Both the position numbers and the translations under genes were made by a program. From NCBI GenBank assembly GCA_041653995.1, contig JBAZEK010000001.1, forward strand, positions 620,001 through 684,000: a stretch of 64,000 nucleotides of DNA. The letters run 5' to 3'. This document shows positions 23,894 to 31,824 of this stretch, piece after piece. The notes beneath the pieces are model-generated. The model was not told where the DNA came from. It saw only the letters and a list, made by a program, of their open reading frames with translations, and searched no databases. This stretch comes from Dehalococcoidia bacterium. Its GTDB lineage: Bacteria > Chloroflexota > Dehalococcoidia > GIF9 > UBA5629. Position 1 is the first letter of the stretch; each line of letters opens with the position of its first letter.

Positions 23894-24472
23894 ATGATGC
23901 AATTTGCAATCTATCCCATGTTAATAATGATGGTCAATGTTACGGTATGGATTGTGGGTATGATAGGTGTTGTTGTGGGCTTTGACCTATTTGGAACATT
24001 CAGTCTTTGCCAGCCACTATTATCGGCGAGGCCTTGGACGTTAATCACCTATTTTTTTACATATGACGCATTAGGATATCTAATACCCGATATGCTTATT
24101 CTGTTTTTATACGGAAGGGCATTCTGCCGTATAGCGGGACCGAAATCCTTTATTATTACATATCTTAGCGGTGGCTTATTTGCAGGAGTAGTTCTATTAT
24201 TGTTTGCCCCACCATTATCTATAACGAGTGGTGCTGGAGGAGCAATATTTGCAACGGCAATGGCGTTAACTATTATTGAACCAAAACTCAAAGTGTGGTT
24301 CACGTCACTTTGGATTGCAACGGCTGCCTATTTTACCCTTGCGATGTTTGTATATCCTAACTTGATAATTCCGCGCCTACCGCCATTAATAGCATTGCCA
24401 ACTGCTATAGGAGGAATAATCATCGGCTTGACCGCCGGATTAATACTTCGCTCTAAACAAGCCCAAATATGA
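23894..24472 (+). CDS. Rhomboid-fold membrane protein lacking catalytic residues
   Basis: A 192-residue protein with six membrane segments and the rhomboid sequence pattern: ARPWTLITYFFTYDALGYLI in loop 1/TM2, IPDMLILFLYGRA, and GLFAGVVLLLF in TM3. In TM4 the active-site block GASGA reads GAGGA, so the nucleophilic Ser is Gly115. In TM6 the HxGG block reads AIGG, so the catalytic His is Ala171. It should therefore be a pseudoprotease, binding membrane segments without cleaving them (inference). ATG 23894 has GAGG just upstream; the longer frame from 23666 lacks a convincing start. Confidence 0.75.
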   Translation: MMQFAIYPMLIMMVNVTVWIVGMIGVVVGFDLFGTFSLCQPLLSARPWTLITYFFTYDALGYLIPDMLILFLYGRAFCRIAGPKSFIITYLSGGLFAGVVLLLFAPPLSITSGAGGAIFATAMALTIIEPKLKVWFTSLWIATAAYFTLAMFVYPNLIIPRLPPLIALPTAIGGIIIGLTAGLILRSKQAQI

Positions 24473-24899
24473 AGTAAATACATTTTTTATTGATTTGCTA
24501 TTACATCTCCCTCTGCTTTTTAAGGCATGAAAAAACTGCCAATAATTCCCCTTTTAGGACGAAAAAAACTGGAAATACTTCGACACCCCCTTTTTGTTTT
24601 AAGAAACTCCGTAGCTAAAGGTGTCAATACTTTAATTAGTCCCGAGACCAACCCACTTCCAATTTTTCCTCATTTTGAATGAAAGAAAATCGCGTTAAAA
24701 TGACTAAAATATATATCCTTGTTTAACTTCGAGATTATTAAAATATTTTTCTACAGCTTTATAAAAGAATAATAAACGAATTGCAAAGACCAAGCCACTT
24801 CATATATCTGGTATATGCAGCAAGAAATTATATTTGAATCTGAAAGTAATCTTTAATACTCGATATATATTTTACAGACAGTTGTTCTTTCTATCGTCG
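24473..24899. other. AT-rich non-coding segment of the element
   Basis: No ORF with a credible start or composition. It holds two near-identical short direct repeats: GAAAAAACTG at 24529 and 24561 (32 bp apart), and AGACCAAcCCACTT / AGACCAAgCCACTT near 24646 and 24788. The segment is very AT-rich and lies between the convergent gene groups. It could carry the replication origin, but the repeats are too few to call iterons. Confidence 0.4.
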
Positions 24900-25430
24900 T
24901 TACTCTGCATTCACTATTAAACGAACATCAACTGCTTTAGGATATTGGTGCATATAGTTAATATTAAAGAACGCCCTTTGCTGTGGTTCAACCATCTGTG
25001 AAAAGCCAGATTGTGTAGCCACTATTTCGCCGTTGCTGTCAAGTAAAGCACCCGACATTCTAACAGTGAGTTTTCTATTTGATAGGTTCTGTAGTTCTCC
25101 TACTACAGTAACCCACTCTAATATATCATCGCTTCTTACAAGTTTGTAGGAAAGTACCTTGATAAGCTCTTCCTCTGAGCCAGAAGTTTTTGTGCATTCG
25201 TCAATACCTTTATTGTAGCCTACATCGTAGCCAGTCTTAATAGCCTTATCAATTAATTCACGATATTTTGTCGTCATATCGTTCATTTCTGTTCGGCTCG
25301 CTTCTCTACCCTGAATATAGCCAGCTTCATAACCTCTTTGATAACTCCCATTTTCGATATTTGAGCAACCTGTTGAGCCGAACACAATTGCCAATAGCAA
25401 TATTGATAGTAAAATTAGCAACTTCCTCAT
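24900..25430 (-). CDS. Element-encoded lipoprotein
   Basis: A 176-residue lipoprotein: signal peptide MRKLLILLSILLLAIVFG with lipobox STGC. A helical region rich in YxxGY repeats follows (YQRGYEAGYIQGREASR, GYDVGYNKGIDE), then a C-terminal beta domain (VVGELQNLSNRKLTVRMSG) of the FxLYD kind. AAGGAG upstream of the ATG. It has its own promoter. A surface role, perhaps in exclusion or adhesion, is only a guess. It is the only clear exported cargo gene. Confidence 0.7.
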   Translation of the reverse strand: MRKLLILLSILLLAIVFGSTGCSNIENGSYQRGYEAGYIQGREASRTEMNDMTTKYRELIDKAIKTGYDVGYNKGIDECTKTSGSEEELIKVLSYKLVRSDDILEWVTVVGELQNLSNRKLTVRMSGALLDSNGEIVATQSGFSQMVEPQQRAFFNINYMHQYPKAVDVRLIVNAE

Positions 25431-25458
25431 CTTAAGTCACCACTCCTTCATGCTCGAT

Positions 25459-25488
25459 ATTATATTCACTCCTATCAGGAAATATCAA
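25459..25488 (-). promoter_or_regulatory. Promoter of the element lipoprotein gene
   Basis: Minus strand TTGATA (25488-25483), 18-bp spacer, perfect TATAAT (25464-25459), 28 bp before the ATG. Confidence 0.7.
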
Positions 25489-25552
25489 TTGTGAGAAAAA
25501 AACGTTGACCGACAACAGACTGGGCAACCCGCTTATATCTGGATAAAACAGA

Positions 25553-26587
25553 TTAAGATAACGGCGACCTGTAAAACTTCATTGAATCTTGAAAACTGAA
25601 AGACCTTGTGTATCGTTGCACCATTTCCAAGCTCTCCCAGCGACCTAATTCCTTAATAGTCATGGTATCTATACCAGCCTTCCTTAACAGCACTGCAAAC
25701 GTACGTCTGAATGTATGAGGATTGCAGGTAATGCCGGTGCGCATTTCAAGACGGCGTAGCATGGAAGAGATTCCCCATATATTCATGCCCCATATATTAT
25801 TTTTAGGTTGATATTGAGATAGCCACTTTCGCAGGTATCCCTCTGCCAATACACCAAACGGAGCCATTGCTTCCTTGTTACCTTTTCCAATCACCCTGAT
25901 AGTATGATTATTCCAATCAATATCCGTAAGCTTGATATTGGTTAATTCAGATAATCGTAATCCACTCTCTATGAATAATGCTATGATTGCCTTATCCCGC
26001 ATGGTATCGGTTGCCTTAATAAGTGATTGTACCTGTGATAAATCTAACGAGGGCAGTATTAATACTGGCCGTTTAGGTGCCTCAACCCACAGTATTGGAT
26101 TGTTTTCAGTTTTAAAGCCATACGATGATTTAGGGCTATATAGCCAGTTGTAAAAGGCCCTGAGACATTTATAGTAATCGTATTTGCCACCGATACTGCA
26201 AGTGAGAGATTGCAGGAATTTGTTTATCTGTGCGGTAGTCGGGGCCAACCCGATAAATCCAAGTGACCTTGAAAGGGTATTCCTGTAATCCCGTATAGTA
26301 TTTTGTGAAATACCTTCCCTGCGAGACTTCAAAAATAAGTTAATAGCCTTATGGCAGTTATCCCTTCTTCTTGCAGATGGTTGTAGTGTATCCAAACATT
26401 GCAGCAGTTTGGGGCTTGGTGGACGCTTACCACTTTTGACCTGTGAAATGTAGCTTTTACTAAGCTTGCTTAACTTTGATATCTGAGATACACTGAGTTT
26501 GTTAAGCAGTTTAGCTATGTCAGGGCGGCTGTTAACCGCTAGGTCGTAGGTTCGAATCCTACCCGAGGAGCCAAATCTACTGCTCAA
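25553..26587 (-). CDS. int: Tyrosine integrase with N-terminal HTH
   Basis: A 344-residue site-specific recombinase. The catalytic set is complete: Arg211 (ESGLRLSEL), Lys235 (VIGKGNKE), His291 and Arg294 (PHTFRRTF), Trp317 in place of the second His (LGRWESL), and nucleophile Tyr326 (VQRYTRS). Residues about 30-65 look like an XRE-type HTH (VSQISKLSKLSKSYISQVKS), preceding the SAM-like core-binding domain. Residues 2-21 are encoded by the attR repeat, antisense to the tRNA. The only in-frame start, TTG 26587, lies in flanking chromosome and lacks a good ribosome site. Confidence 0.88.
   Translation of the reverse strand: MSSRFGSSGRIRTYDLAVNSRPDIAKLLNKLSVSQISKLSKLSKSYISQVKSGKRPPSPKLLQCLDTLQPSARRRDNCHKAINLFLKSRREGISQNTIRDYRNTLSRSLGFIGLAPTTAQINKFLQSLTCSIGGKYDYYKCLRAFYNWLYSPKSSYGFKTENNPILWVEAPKRPVLILPSLDLSQVQSLIKATDTMRDKAIIALFIESGLRLSELTNIKLTDIDWNNHTIRVIGKGNKEAMAPFGVLAEGYLRKWLSQYQPKNNIWGMNIWGISSMLRRLEMRTGITCNPHTFRRTFAVLLRKAGIDTMTIKELGRWESLEMVQRYTRSFSFQDSMKFYRSPLS
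26523..26584 (+). repeat. attR, 62-bp direct repeat with tRNA-Asn 3' fragment
   Basis: Exact copy of 20453-20514, containing the 3' half of tRNA-Asn including CCA (to 26573) and 11 bp of flank. It has no 5' half, so it is not a functional tRNA. It overlaps the 5' end of the integrase gene on the opposite strand. Confidence 0.95.
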
Positions 26588-26691
26588 CTATTCACTAAAT
26601 ACCCTGTATGCTGAATAGCAGGCTGTCATATCCGGCGCAGGTTTAAACAGTCCTCTGAAATTACTCATATGCGGAGATAGGAGAGTTGAAT

Positions 26692-26952
26692 ATGGATCCT
26701 GTTGTGCTCACGAACTTAATTCTCTGTGTCATTATATTAGGTTTAGGCTTGTGGGAATACGTCCGTACCAGATCACGCGTTGAACTATATGTGGGCATTG
26801 CTTTCGGACTGTTCGGTGTGTCACACCTACTCACCCTTTTAGGATTATCCTCTGTCCTGACCCTGCCTCTCATAATAATCCGCCTGACGGCATACCTGCT
26901 CGTTATCTTCGGCCTGTATACAGCGATCGCCAGGAAGAAAAGGAATACTTGA
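26692..26952 (+). CDS. Small three-span membrane protein
   Basis: An 86-residue hydrophobic protein with three likely membrane helices (about 5-22, 32-52, 58-80), a basic loop WEYVRTRSRVE after the first, and a basic C-terminus ARKKRN. ATG 26692 is chosen over an earlier TTG because GGAGAG is well spaced from it. It is the first gene to the right of the integrative element, so belongs to the host. No family recognised. Confidence 0.65.
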   Translation: MDPVVLTNLILCVIILGLGLWEYVRTRSRVELYVGIAFGLFGVSHLLTLLGLSSVLTLPLIIIRLTAYLLVIFGLYTAIARKKRNT

Positions 26953-27014
26953 GCCGCGTTCTTGATACCAATGTCTTAATCTATCCACCCGGTTTCTGCA
27001 CCGGAATAGAGCCG

Positions 27015-27043
27015 TTGTAATCCTTATTACACAGGCATATAAT
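27015..27043 (+). promoter_or_regulatory. Promoter of the LppM-like gene
   Basis: TTGTAA (27015-27020), 17-bp spacer, perfect TATAAT (27038-27043), 26 bp before the ATG. Confidence 0.65.
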
Positions 27044-27069
27044 CAATTACTGATATCCGAGGTGATGGT

Positions 27070-27843
27070 ATGGGCAGACGAATTTCAGCATCAGTACTAG
27101 CAATCTTCCTATTGACAGTCGTTGCTCTTGCAGCGTGCGGCAGAATCGATACTAACATTCACACAACCATTAAACCTTCCGGCTTTATAATACAGAATAT
27201 CTCCCTAACGGGAAGCGGACAGATAGGAGCTTCGATTTCCAAGGCCTTCCCACTGCAGACTTATATCAGCAAAGGCTGGCTGATCAATGTTACTAATGAG
27301 GGTAGCTCCACAACAATATCAGCAACGAAGGTCTTCCGGAAAGAAGATATCAGCGATATTACTGCTGCATTCGTTAAAGTTAACGCGCAGGGTACGTCGG
27401 GTATTAAAGACCCGGCTTTTACCATAACCGACAATTTTTTTATTAAATACTATTCTTTGTCCTTCACCATACCGCCGATGACGCCGGATACGATCGATGT
27501 CAACTCGGGGCAGCAATGGTCTCAGGTGGGTGAGGCGGTGCTGGACGAAATGTTCAGCCTGTCCTGGTCAATTACTCTGCCCGGACAGATCACCGCGACC
27601 AACGCTGACTCCTATCAAAGGGACACGGCTATATATAAATTCAATTATTCCTCGTTAAAAAACGGGCGGCAGATAATGGTTCAAAGCAAGTACATTGACT
27701 GGCCGCTGATACTTATTGTCATCGGCGGATTAATAGTTGTGATATTGATTATCGTTTTCGCCTCAAGGCCGAAGCCTGCCAACAAAGATAGCAATACAGA
27801 GAAGGCTATTACGGCACTGCCACCCCCACCTCCAGCTTCTTAA
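27070..27843 (+). CDS. LppM-like lipoprotein with C-terminal membrane anchor
   Basis: A 257-residue exported protein. The signal peptide ends in lipobox ALAAC (Cys near residue 23), a beta-rich domain follows (IDTNIHTTIKPSGFI, FSLSWSITLPGQITATNADS), then one membrane helix at about 213-235 and a short tail ending in a proline run. The closing strand pattern LPGQITATNADSYQRDTAIY matches the LppM/DUF3153 fold. GAGGTGATG upstream of the ATG. Role unknown; the double anchorage (lipid plus helix) is unusual. Confidence 0.7.
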   Translation: MGRRISASVLAIFLLTVVALAACGRIDTNIHTTIKPSGFIIQNISLTGSGQIGASISKAFPLQTYISKGWLINVTNEGSSTTISATKVFRKEDISDITAAFVKVNAQGTSGIKDPAFTITDNFFIKYYSLSFTIPPMTPDTIDVNSGQQWSQVGEAVLDEMFSLSWSITLPGQITATNADSYQRDTAIYKFNYSSLKNGRQIMVQSKYIDWPLILIVIGGLIVVILIIVFASRPKPANKDSNTEKAITALPPPPPAS

Positions 27844-27872
27844 TGCACGGATTCGACTGATATTCATTTAAT

Positions 27873-27915
27873 AAAGGAAAGTGCCCGCATGTATCTCATG
27901 CGGGCACTTTCCTTT
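27873..27915. terminator. Bidirectional terminator, LppM-like gene / Fe-S oxidoreductase
   Basis: Perfect 18-bp stem AAAGGAAAGTGCCCGCAT (27873-27890) with its complement (27898-27915) and a seven-base loop. T-rich ends on both strands suit two convergent genes. Confidence 0.9.
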
Positions 27916-27931
27916 TGTCTTTACGAATAAT

Positions 27932-30058
27932 CTATTTGAGTTCCATCGATTCCGCGACCAGTTCTGCTATATCCTTGGCGATCAGCGTCTCCTCCGCGCC
28001 CTTGGCCTTGATGGCGTCGGTGAACATCTGGACACAGTAGGGGCAAGCTGAGGCCACGATATCTGCGCCGGTCTCCATGACCTGGTCGATACGCACCTCG
28101 CTGATACGTTTTCCGATGCGCTCCTCCATCCAGAAACGTCCGCCTCCCGCGCCGCAGCAGAAACCTTTGTTGCCGGAGCGCTCCATCTCGAGGATCGGCA
28201 GCTTGTTAATAGCCTGCAGCACATGCCTCTGCGGCTTGTATATATCGTTGTGCCTGCCCAGGTAGCATGAGTCGTGGTAGGTGATCCTGTTTTCCTTCAT
28301 GACGGCGGGCTTGATCTTGCCGTCGCTGATAAGCTGGGAGATAAAGGTGCTGTGATGGATGATCTCGAAGTTTCCGCCGAATTGCGGATATTCGTTCTTG
28401 AGTGTATTGAAGCAGTGCGGGCACATGGTGATGATCTTCTTGATATTATAGCCTTTGAACTGCTCGATGTTATTGGCGGCCAGCGTCTGGTACAGGTACT
28501 CGTTGCCCAGTCTCCTGGCGGGCTCGCCGCAGCACATCTCCTGCGCGCCCAATATGCCAAAGCTCACGCCGGCGGCCTTGAGTATTTTGGCCGTGGCGAT
28601 GGCGATTTTGGTGCTCCGCTCCTCCAGCGAGGCAGCGCAGCCTGCGAAGAATACGTACTCAACATTGGGTTCTTCTGATAACTGTTTGATATCCAGTCCG
28701 GCCGTCCAGTCTGTCCTGGTCAGGGTGGTGCCTTTACAGCTGTGTCCCCTGGCCTCAATGCACTGCAGGACAGCCAGCCCGGTTTCGGGAACCTGTGCTA
28801 GGTCCAGCACCAGGTGGCGGCGCATGTCGATGATCTTGTCGATATGCTCGACGAATACGGGACAGATGTCCTGGCAGGCGCGGCAGGTCGTGCAGGCCCA
28901 GATCACGTCTTCCGTGATGACCTCGCCCACCATGGCTTTGGTGCTTCCGCCTGCTTCTTCCGCAGGGGCGGGCGCGGCTTCGCCTCCGGCCCTGGCCGCT
29001 TTTGCTTTGGCCTTCTTCTCAGCCAGCAGCGCAGGGGAGCGCTCCTGCCAGTGAGCCTTGAGGTCCTGTACCAGTTGCCGCGGCGAAAGCGGCTTGTCCG
29101 TCAGGTAAGCAGGACACCTGTCCTGGCAGCGTCCGCAGTTGGTGCAGGCGTCCAGGTCGAAAAGCTGCTTCCAGGTGAAATCTTCGATCTTGCCTATGCC
29201 GTAGGTCTCGGCGTTCTCAAGGTCGACCATGCTGAGGGCGCCCTTGGGACGTGAGGTCTTGAAAAGTACATTGACCGGTGATATCAATATATGTGTCAGC
29301 TTGTCCCAGGCAACGATGACATAGAAGACGGCGCCTATGGTTATAATCACATGTCCATACCACAGGATCTGATACCACAGATAGCGCGAAGCCTCGGGGA
29401 GCCCGGCGAACAGGCCGGCGATCCAGAAGCCGCCGAACCTTACCTGTCCCCACTCGGGGTGCACGTAGTATTCAGGCTGGCTCAATCCCACTGCCTCGGG
29501 CGTAGCGGCGATCATCCTGAATCCCTGAAGGAAGAAGCCCGTGATAACAACGATGAAGATAAGAAAGAGGGCAACGCCATCGTCCAGCACGGTGTTGAGC
29601 CTCTTGGGCTTCTGAATATAGCGGCGTGCAAAGGCCATCAGCAGGCCGATCAGCACCATGACGCCCGCTATATTCCACAGTCCGCCCAGGTAAATATATA
29701 CCGGGCCCTGGATAAAGGCGGCGTGAAAAGGCTCGAAAACATAATGGTTCAGAAAGTCCAGCCCTGCGCCAATGAAAAGGAGTATACAGCCAACAAAAAT
29801 GAGGAAGTGCATAATGCCGGGATACGGCTCACGCAGGAATCTCACATGCAGGCCGGCATCTAAAATTGTGAGTTTGATGAACTCGCCGATACGCCAGCCC
29901 GGCTTATCGAAACGCTTTTCGGGCCTGCCCAGAGTCCACATCTGATAGCGCTTGTAGACCGAATAGCCGATCAGCGCGATGGCGGCGGCAGCCGCAAGGT
30001 AGAGGGCTATCTGTACTAATAAGGGGATATGCCAGAAAATTTCTCGCGTCGCTTCCAT
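27932..30058 (-). CDS. Membrane Fe-S oxidoreductase, NarI/HdrD fusion (EMO-like)
   Basis: A 708-residue protein. Residues 1-290 form a NarI-like cytochrome b domain of about six helices with membrane histidines. Two [4Fe-4S] motifs follow, CTNCGRCQDRCPAY (about 305) and CTTCRACQDICPVF (about 400), then two CCG domains typical of HdrD (CCGEPARRLGNEYL and CCGAGGGRFW). This architecture matches the DUF224/EMO proteins that pass electrons from electron-transfer flavoprotein to menaquinone in anaerobes degrading fatty acids. No etf genes are adjacent, so the donor is inferred. A second option is a heterodisulfide reductase-like quinone enzyme. Confidence 0.85.
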   Translation of the reverse strand: MEATREIFWHIPLLVQIALYLAAAAAIALIGYSVYKRYQMWTLGRPEKRFDKPGWRIGEFIKLTILDAGLHVRFLREPYPGIMHFLIFVGCILLFIGAGLDFLNHYVFEPFHAAFIQGPVYIYLGGLWNIAGVMVLIGLLMAFARRYIQKPKRLNTVLDDGVALFLIFIVVITGFFLQGFRMIAATPEAVGLSQPEYYVHPEWGQVRFGGFWIAGLFAGLPEASRYLWYQILWYGHVIITIGAVFYVIVAWDKLTHILISPVNVLFKTSRPKGALSMVDLENAETYGIGKIEDFTWKQLFDLDACTNCGRCQDRCPAYLTDKPLSPRQLVQDLKAHWQERSPALLAEKKAKAKAARAGGEAAPAPAEEAGGSTKAMVGEVITEDVIWACTTCRACQDICPVFVEHIDKIIDMRRHLVLDLAQVPETGLAVLQCIEARGHSCKGTTLTRTDWTAGLDIKQLSEEPNVEYVFFAGCAASLEERSTKIAIATAKILKAAGVSFGILGAQEMCCGEPARRLGNEYLYQTLAANNIEQFKGYNIKKIITMCPHCFNTLKNEYPQFGGNFEIIHHSTFISQLISDGKIKPAVMKENRITYHDSCYLGRHNDIYKPQRHVLQAINKLPILEMERSGNKGFCCGAGGGRFWMEERIGKRISEVRIDQVMETGADIVASACPYCVQMFTDAIKAKGAEETLIAKDIAELVAESMELK

Positions 30059-30196
30059 GTTACTCCTTCCGAGATTATTTTCTTAAAACCGCAATATTAT
30101 ATTACTTTTTAATAGCTTGTTCCATCCGCTTTTAAACTGAATTACGGACACGTCCTATGATAAGCAGCGTCCTTCGTCCCGCAGGATTGCTAGGCT

Positions 30197-31036
30197 TCAA
30201 TCCGGTTTGTATACCCGTCCGGCGGCGGCAAACAGCTTCACTATAGAGCTTTCGGGAACATCCCCGCTGCCCAGCGGGGTCTCCCGGCCATCGCAGAAAT
30301 GGTGGTAGTCGCTGCCTCCCGTGGTCAACAAATCATGTCGTTTGGCCAGCCCTGCGATCCGGCTGACGGTCCTGCTGTCGTACTGTCCGTAGTAAGCCTC
30401 GATGCCGTCCAGGCCGGCCGTCTTAAGCTCGACGATGATGTTGTCTACATCCGCAATATCGGCGGGATGCGCCAGCACAGCTATGCCACCCGCCTTTTTT
30501 ATGATCCTGACGGCCTCGACCGGCCCAACCTTTTCCCGTCCCACGTAGGCCGGACAATTCCTGCCGATGTATTTATCGAAAGCCTCCTTCTCATTGGAGA
30601 TGTATCCTTTCTCCAGCATGGCCTGCGCGATGTGCGGACGGCAGATAGATTCGCCCCTGGCCAGGTCCAATACCCTCTGCCAGGCCACCGGCTTGCCCAG
30701 TTCATCCAACCTGGCCACCATCTTCTGTGCCCTGCCGACGCGGGATTCCCTGATCTTCGCCAGGGAGGCTAAAAGTTCTGCATCCTCGTAATTGATAAAA
30801 TAGCCCAGCACGTGCAGCTCCCCCGTGGCCAGGTCCGTATTAATCTCAACACCGGGGACTACGATCAGCTTCTTTACACCGGCAGCAGCCGCCAATGCCT
30901 CGCCAACACCGCTGACACTGTCATGATCCGTAATGGATATTACTTCCAGTCCCCGTTCAGCCGCCAATACGACCATCTGAGACGGTGTCAGGCGTCCATC
31001 TGAGCCTGTAGTATGCAGGTGCAGGTCGAATCTCAA
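30197..31036 (-). CDS. PHP-domain nucleotide phosphatase (TrpH/YciV-like)
   Basis: A 279-residue PHP protein: FDLHLHTTGSDGRLTPSQMV, ISITDHDSVSGVGEAL, VVPGVEINTDLATGELHVLG, CRPHIAQAMLEKGY, AVLAHPADI and TGGSDYHHFC. The insertion with RPHIA and the FDKYIG segment fit the TrpH/YciV branch, which removes 3'-phosphate from nucleoside 3',5'-bisphosphates or trims RNA ends. The start is TTG 31036, overlapping the stop of the preceding gene (TTGA), so the two are translated together. It closes the recA-rny operon. Confidence 0.85.
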   Translation of the reverse strand: MRFDLHLHTTGSDGRLTPSQMVVLAAERGLEVISITDHDSVSGVGEALAAAAGVKKLIVVPGVEINTDLATGELHVLGYFINYEDAELLASLAKIRESRVGRAQKMVARLDELGKPVAWQRVLDLARGESICRPHIAQAMLEKGYISNEKEAFDKYIGRNCPAYVGREKVGPVEAVRIIKKAGGIAVLAHPADIADVDNIIVELKTAGLDGIEAYYGQYDSRTVSRIAGLAKRHDLLTTGGSDYHHFCDGRETPLGSGDVPESSIVKLFAAAGRVYKPD

Positions 31037-31806
31037 GGTTCGCTCTCCTCACGCCTGATTCTCTGTATGTCGGCAGCTTTACCGGTTTCCGCATTGATGT
31101 CCAACAGCATTGCATCCAGTGCGGCAATACCCTTGCCGACCGACAACCGGTGAGGAAGACCTGTTAGAAAACTTTCGAGCACGTTGTCGACATCATCGCC
31201 GATGATGGACTCGACAGGACCAACCATACCGATATCGGTGACATAGGCCGTGCCGCCGGGCATAATACGGCTATCGGTTGTGCCCACATGCGTATGAGTA
31301 CCCAGCACTGCGCTTACACGCCCGTCCAAGTATCGTCCCAGCGCTATTTTCTCGGATGTAGCCTCGGCATGGAAATCGACCAGGATCATTTTAGGCAGGG
31401 GCCTCAGCGAGGACAGCAGATTGTCCATAGCGCGGAAGGGGCAATCCGCCGGGCCGACGAAGACACGGCCTATAAGGTTTACAACCAGGACGCCGTCGAC
31501 AATAAGGTAACCGCGTCCGGCCACGCCGGGAGGGAAGTTGAGCGGGCGGATAATGGGCAGGTCCCCGTCCATGCAATTGACGATCTCGCGCTGAGCCCAG
31601 ATATGATTGCCGCTGGTTATGACATCCACGCCCGAATCAAGCAATTCCTGAGCAGTTTTGACTGTGATTCCGATGCCGTGGGCGCTATTTTCGCCGTTGG
31701 CTATCACGAGATCGACATTGTACTCATTAATTAAGCCTGGCAGAAACCGCTGTAGCGCCCTCCTGCCAGGCTTACCTATGACATCACCAACAGCCAGGAT
31801 ATTCAA
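31033..31806 (-). CDS. ymdB: YmdB-family metallophosphoesterase
   Basis: A 257-residue calcineurin-like phosphodiesterase of the YmdB/TIGR00282 family: ILAVGDVIGKPGRRAL, VIANGENSAHGIGIT, VITSGNHIWAQRE, VDFHAEATSEKIALG, VLGTHTHVGTTDSRIMPGG and TDIGMVGPVESIIG. In other bacteria it hydrolyses 2',3'-cyclic nucleotides and lies directly beside RNase Y, as here (18 bp downstream of rny), linking it to RNA turnover. Confidence 0.9.
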   Translation of the reverse strand: MNILAVGDVIGKPGRRALQRFLPGLINEYNVDLVIANGENSAHGIGITVKTAQELLDSGVDVITSGNHIWAQREIVNCMDGDLPIIRPLNFPPGVAGRGYLIVDGVLVVNLIGRVFVGPADCPFRAMDNLLSSLRPLPKMILVDFHAEATSEKIALGRYLDGRVSAVLGTHTHVGTTDSRIMPGGTAYVTDIGMVGPVESIIGDDVDNVLESFLTGLPHRLSVGKGIAALDAMLLDINAETGKAADIQRIRREESEP

Positions 31807-31824
31807 ATATCTACCTCATGCCGA

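Larger units (their letters stand above)
20453..26584. mobile_element. Integrative element in tRNA-Asn (about 6.07 kb)
   Basis: Bounded by 62-bp perfect direct repeats carrying the 3' half of tRNA-Asn. Contents in order: two excisionase-type HTH genes (leftward), an AbrB-like gene, an unknown gene, a RepA-type ATPase, a Cys-rich protein, a degenerate rhomboid (all rightward), a 427-bp AT-rich gap, a lipoprotein and a tyrosine integrase (leftward). Base composition is clearly AT-richer than the flanks. No relaxase, type IV secretion, capsid, terminase or toxin gene is recognised, so transfer must rely on something else or the element is a satellite. Without it the tRNA would be followed directly by the sequence at 26585. 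Confidence 0.92.

Noticed and set aside
28030..28045. CAGTAGGGGCAAGC, a partial match to the dispersed repeat
   Set aside because: It is coding sequence of the second CCG-type region of the Fe-S oxidoreductase and lacks the rest of the element.
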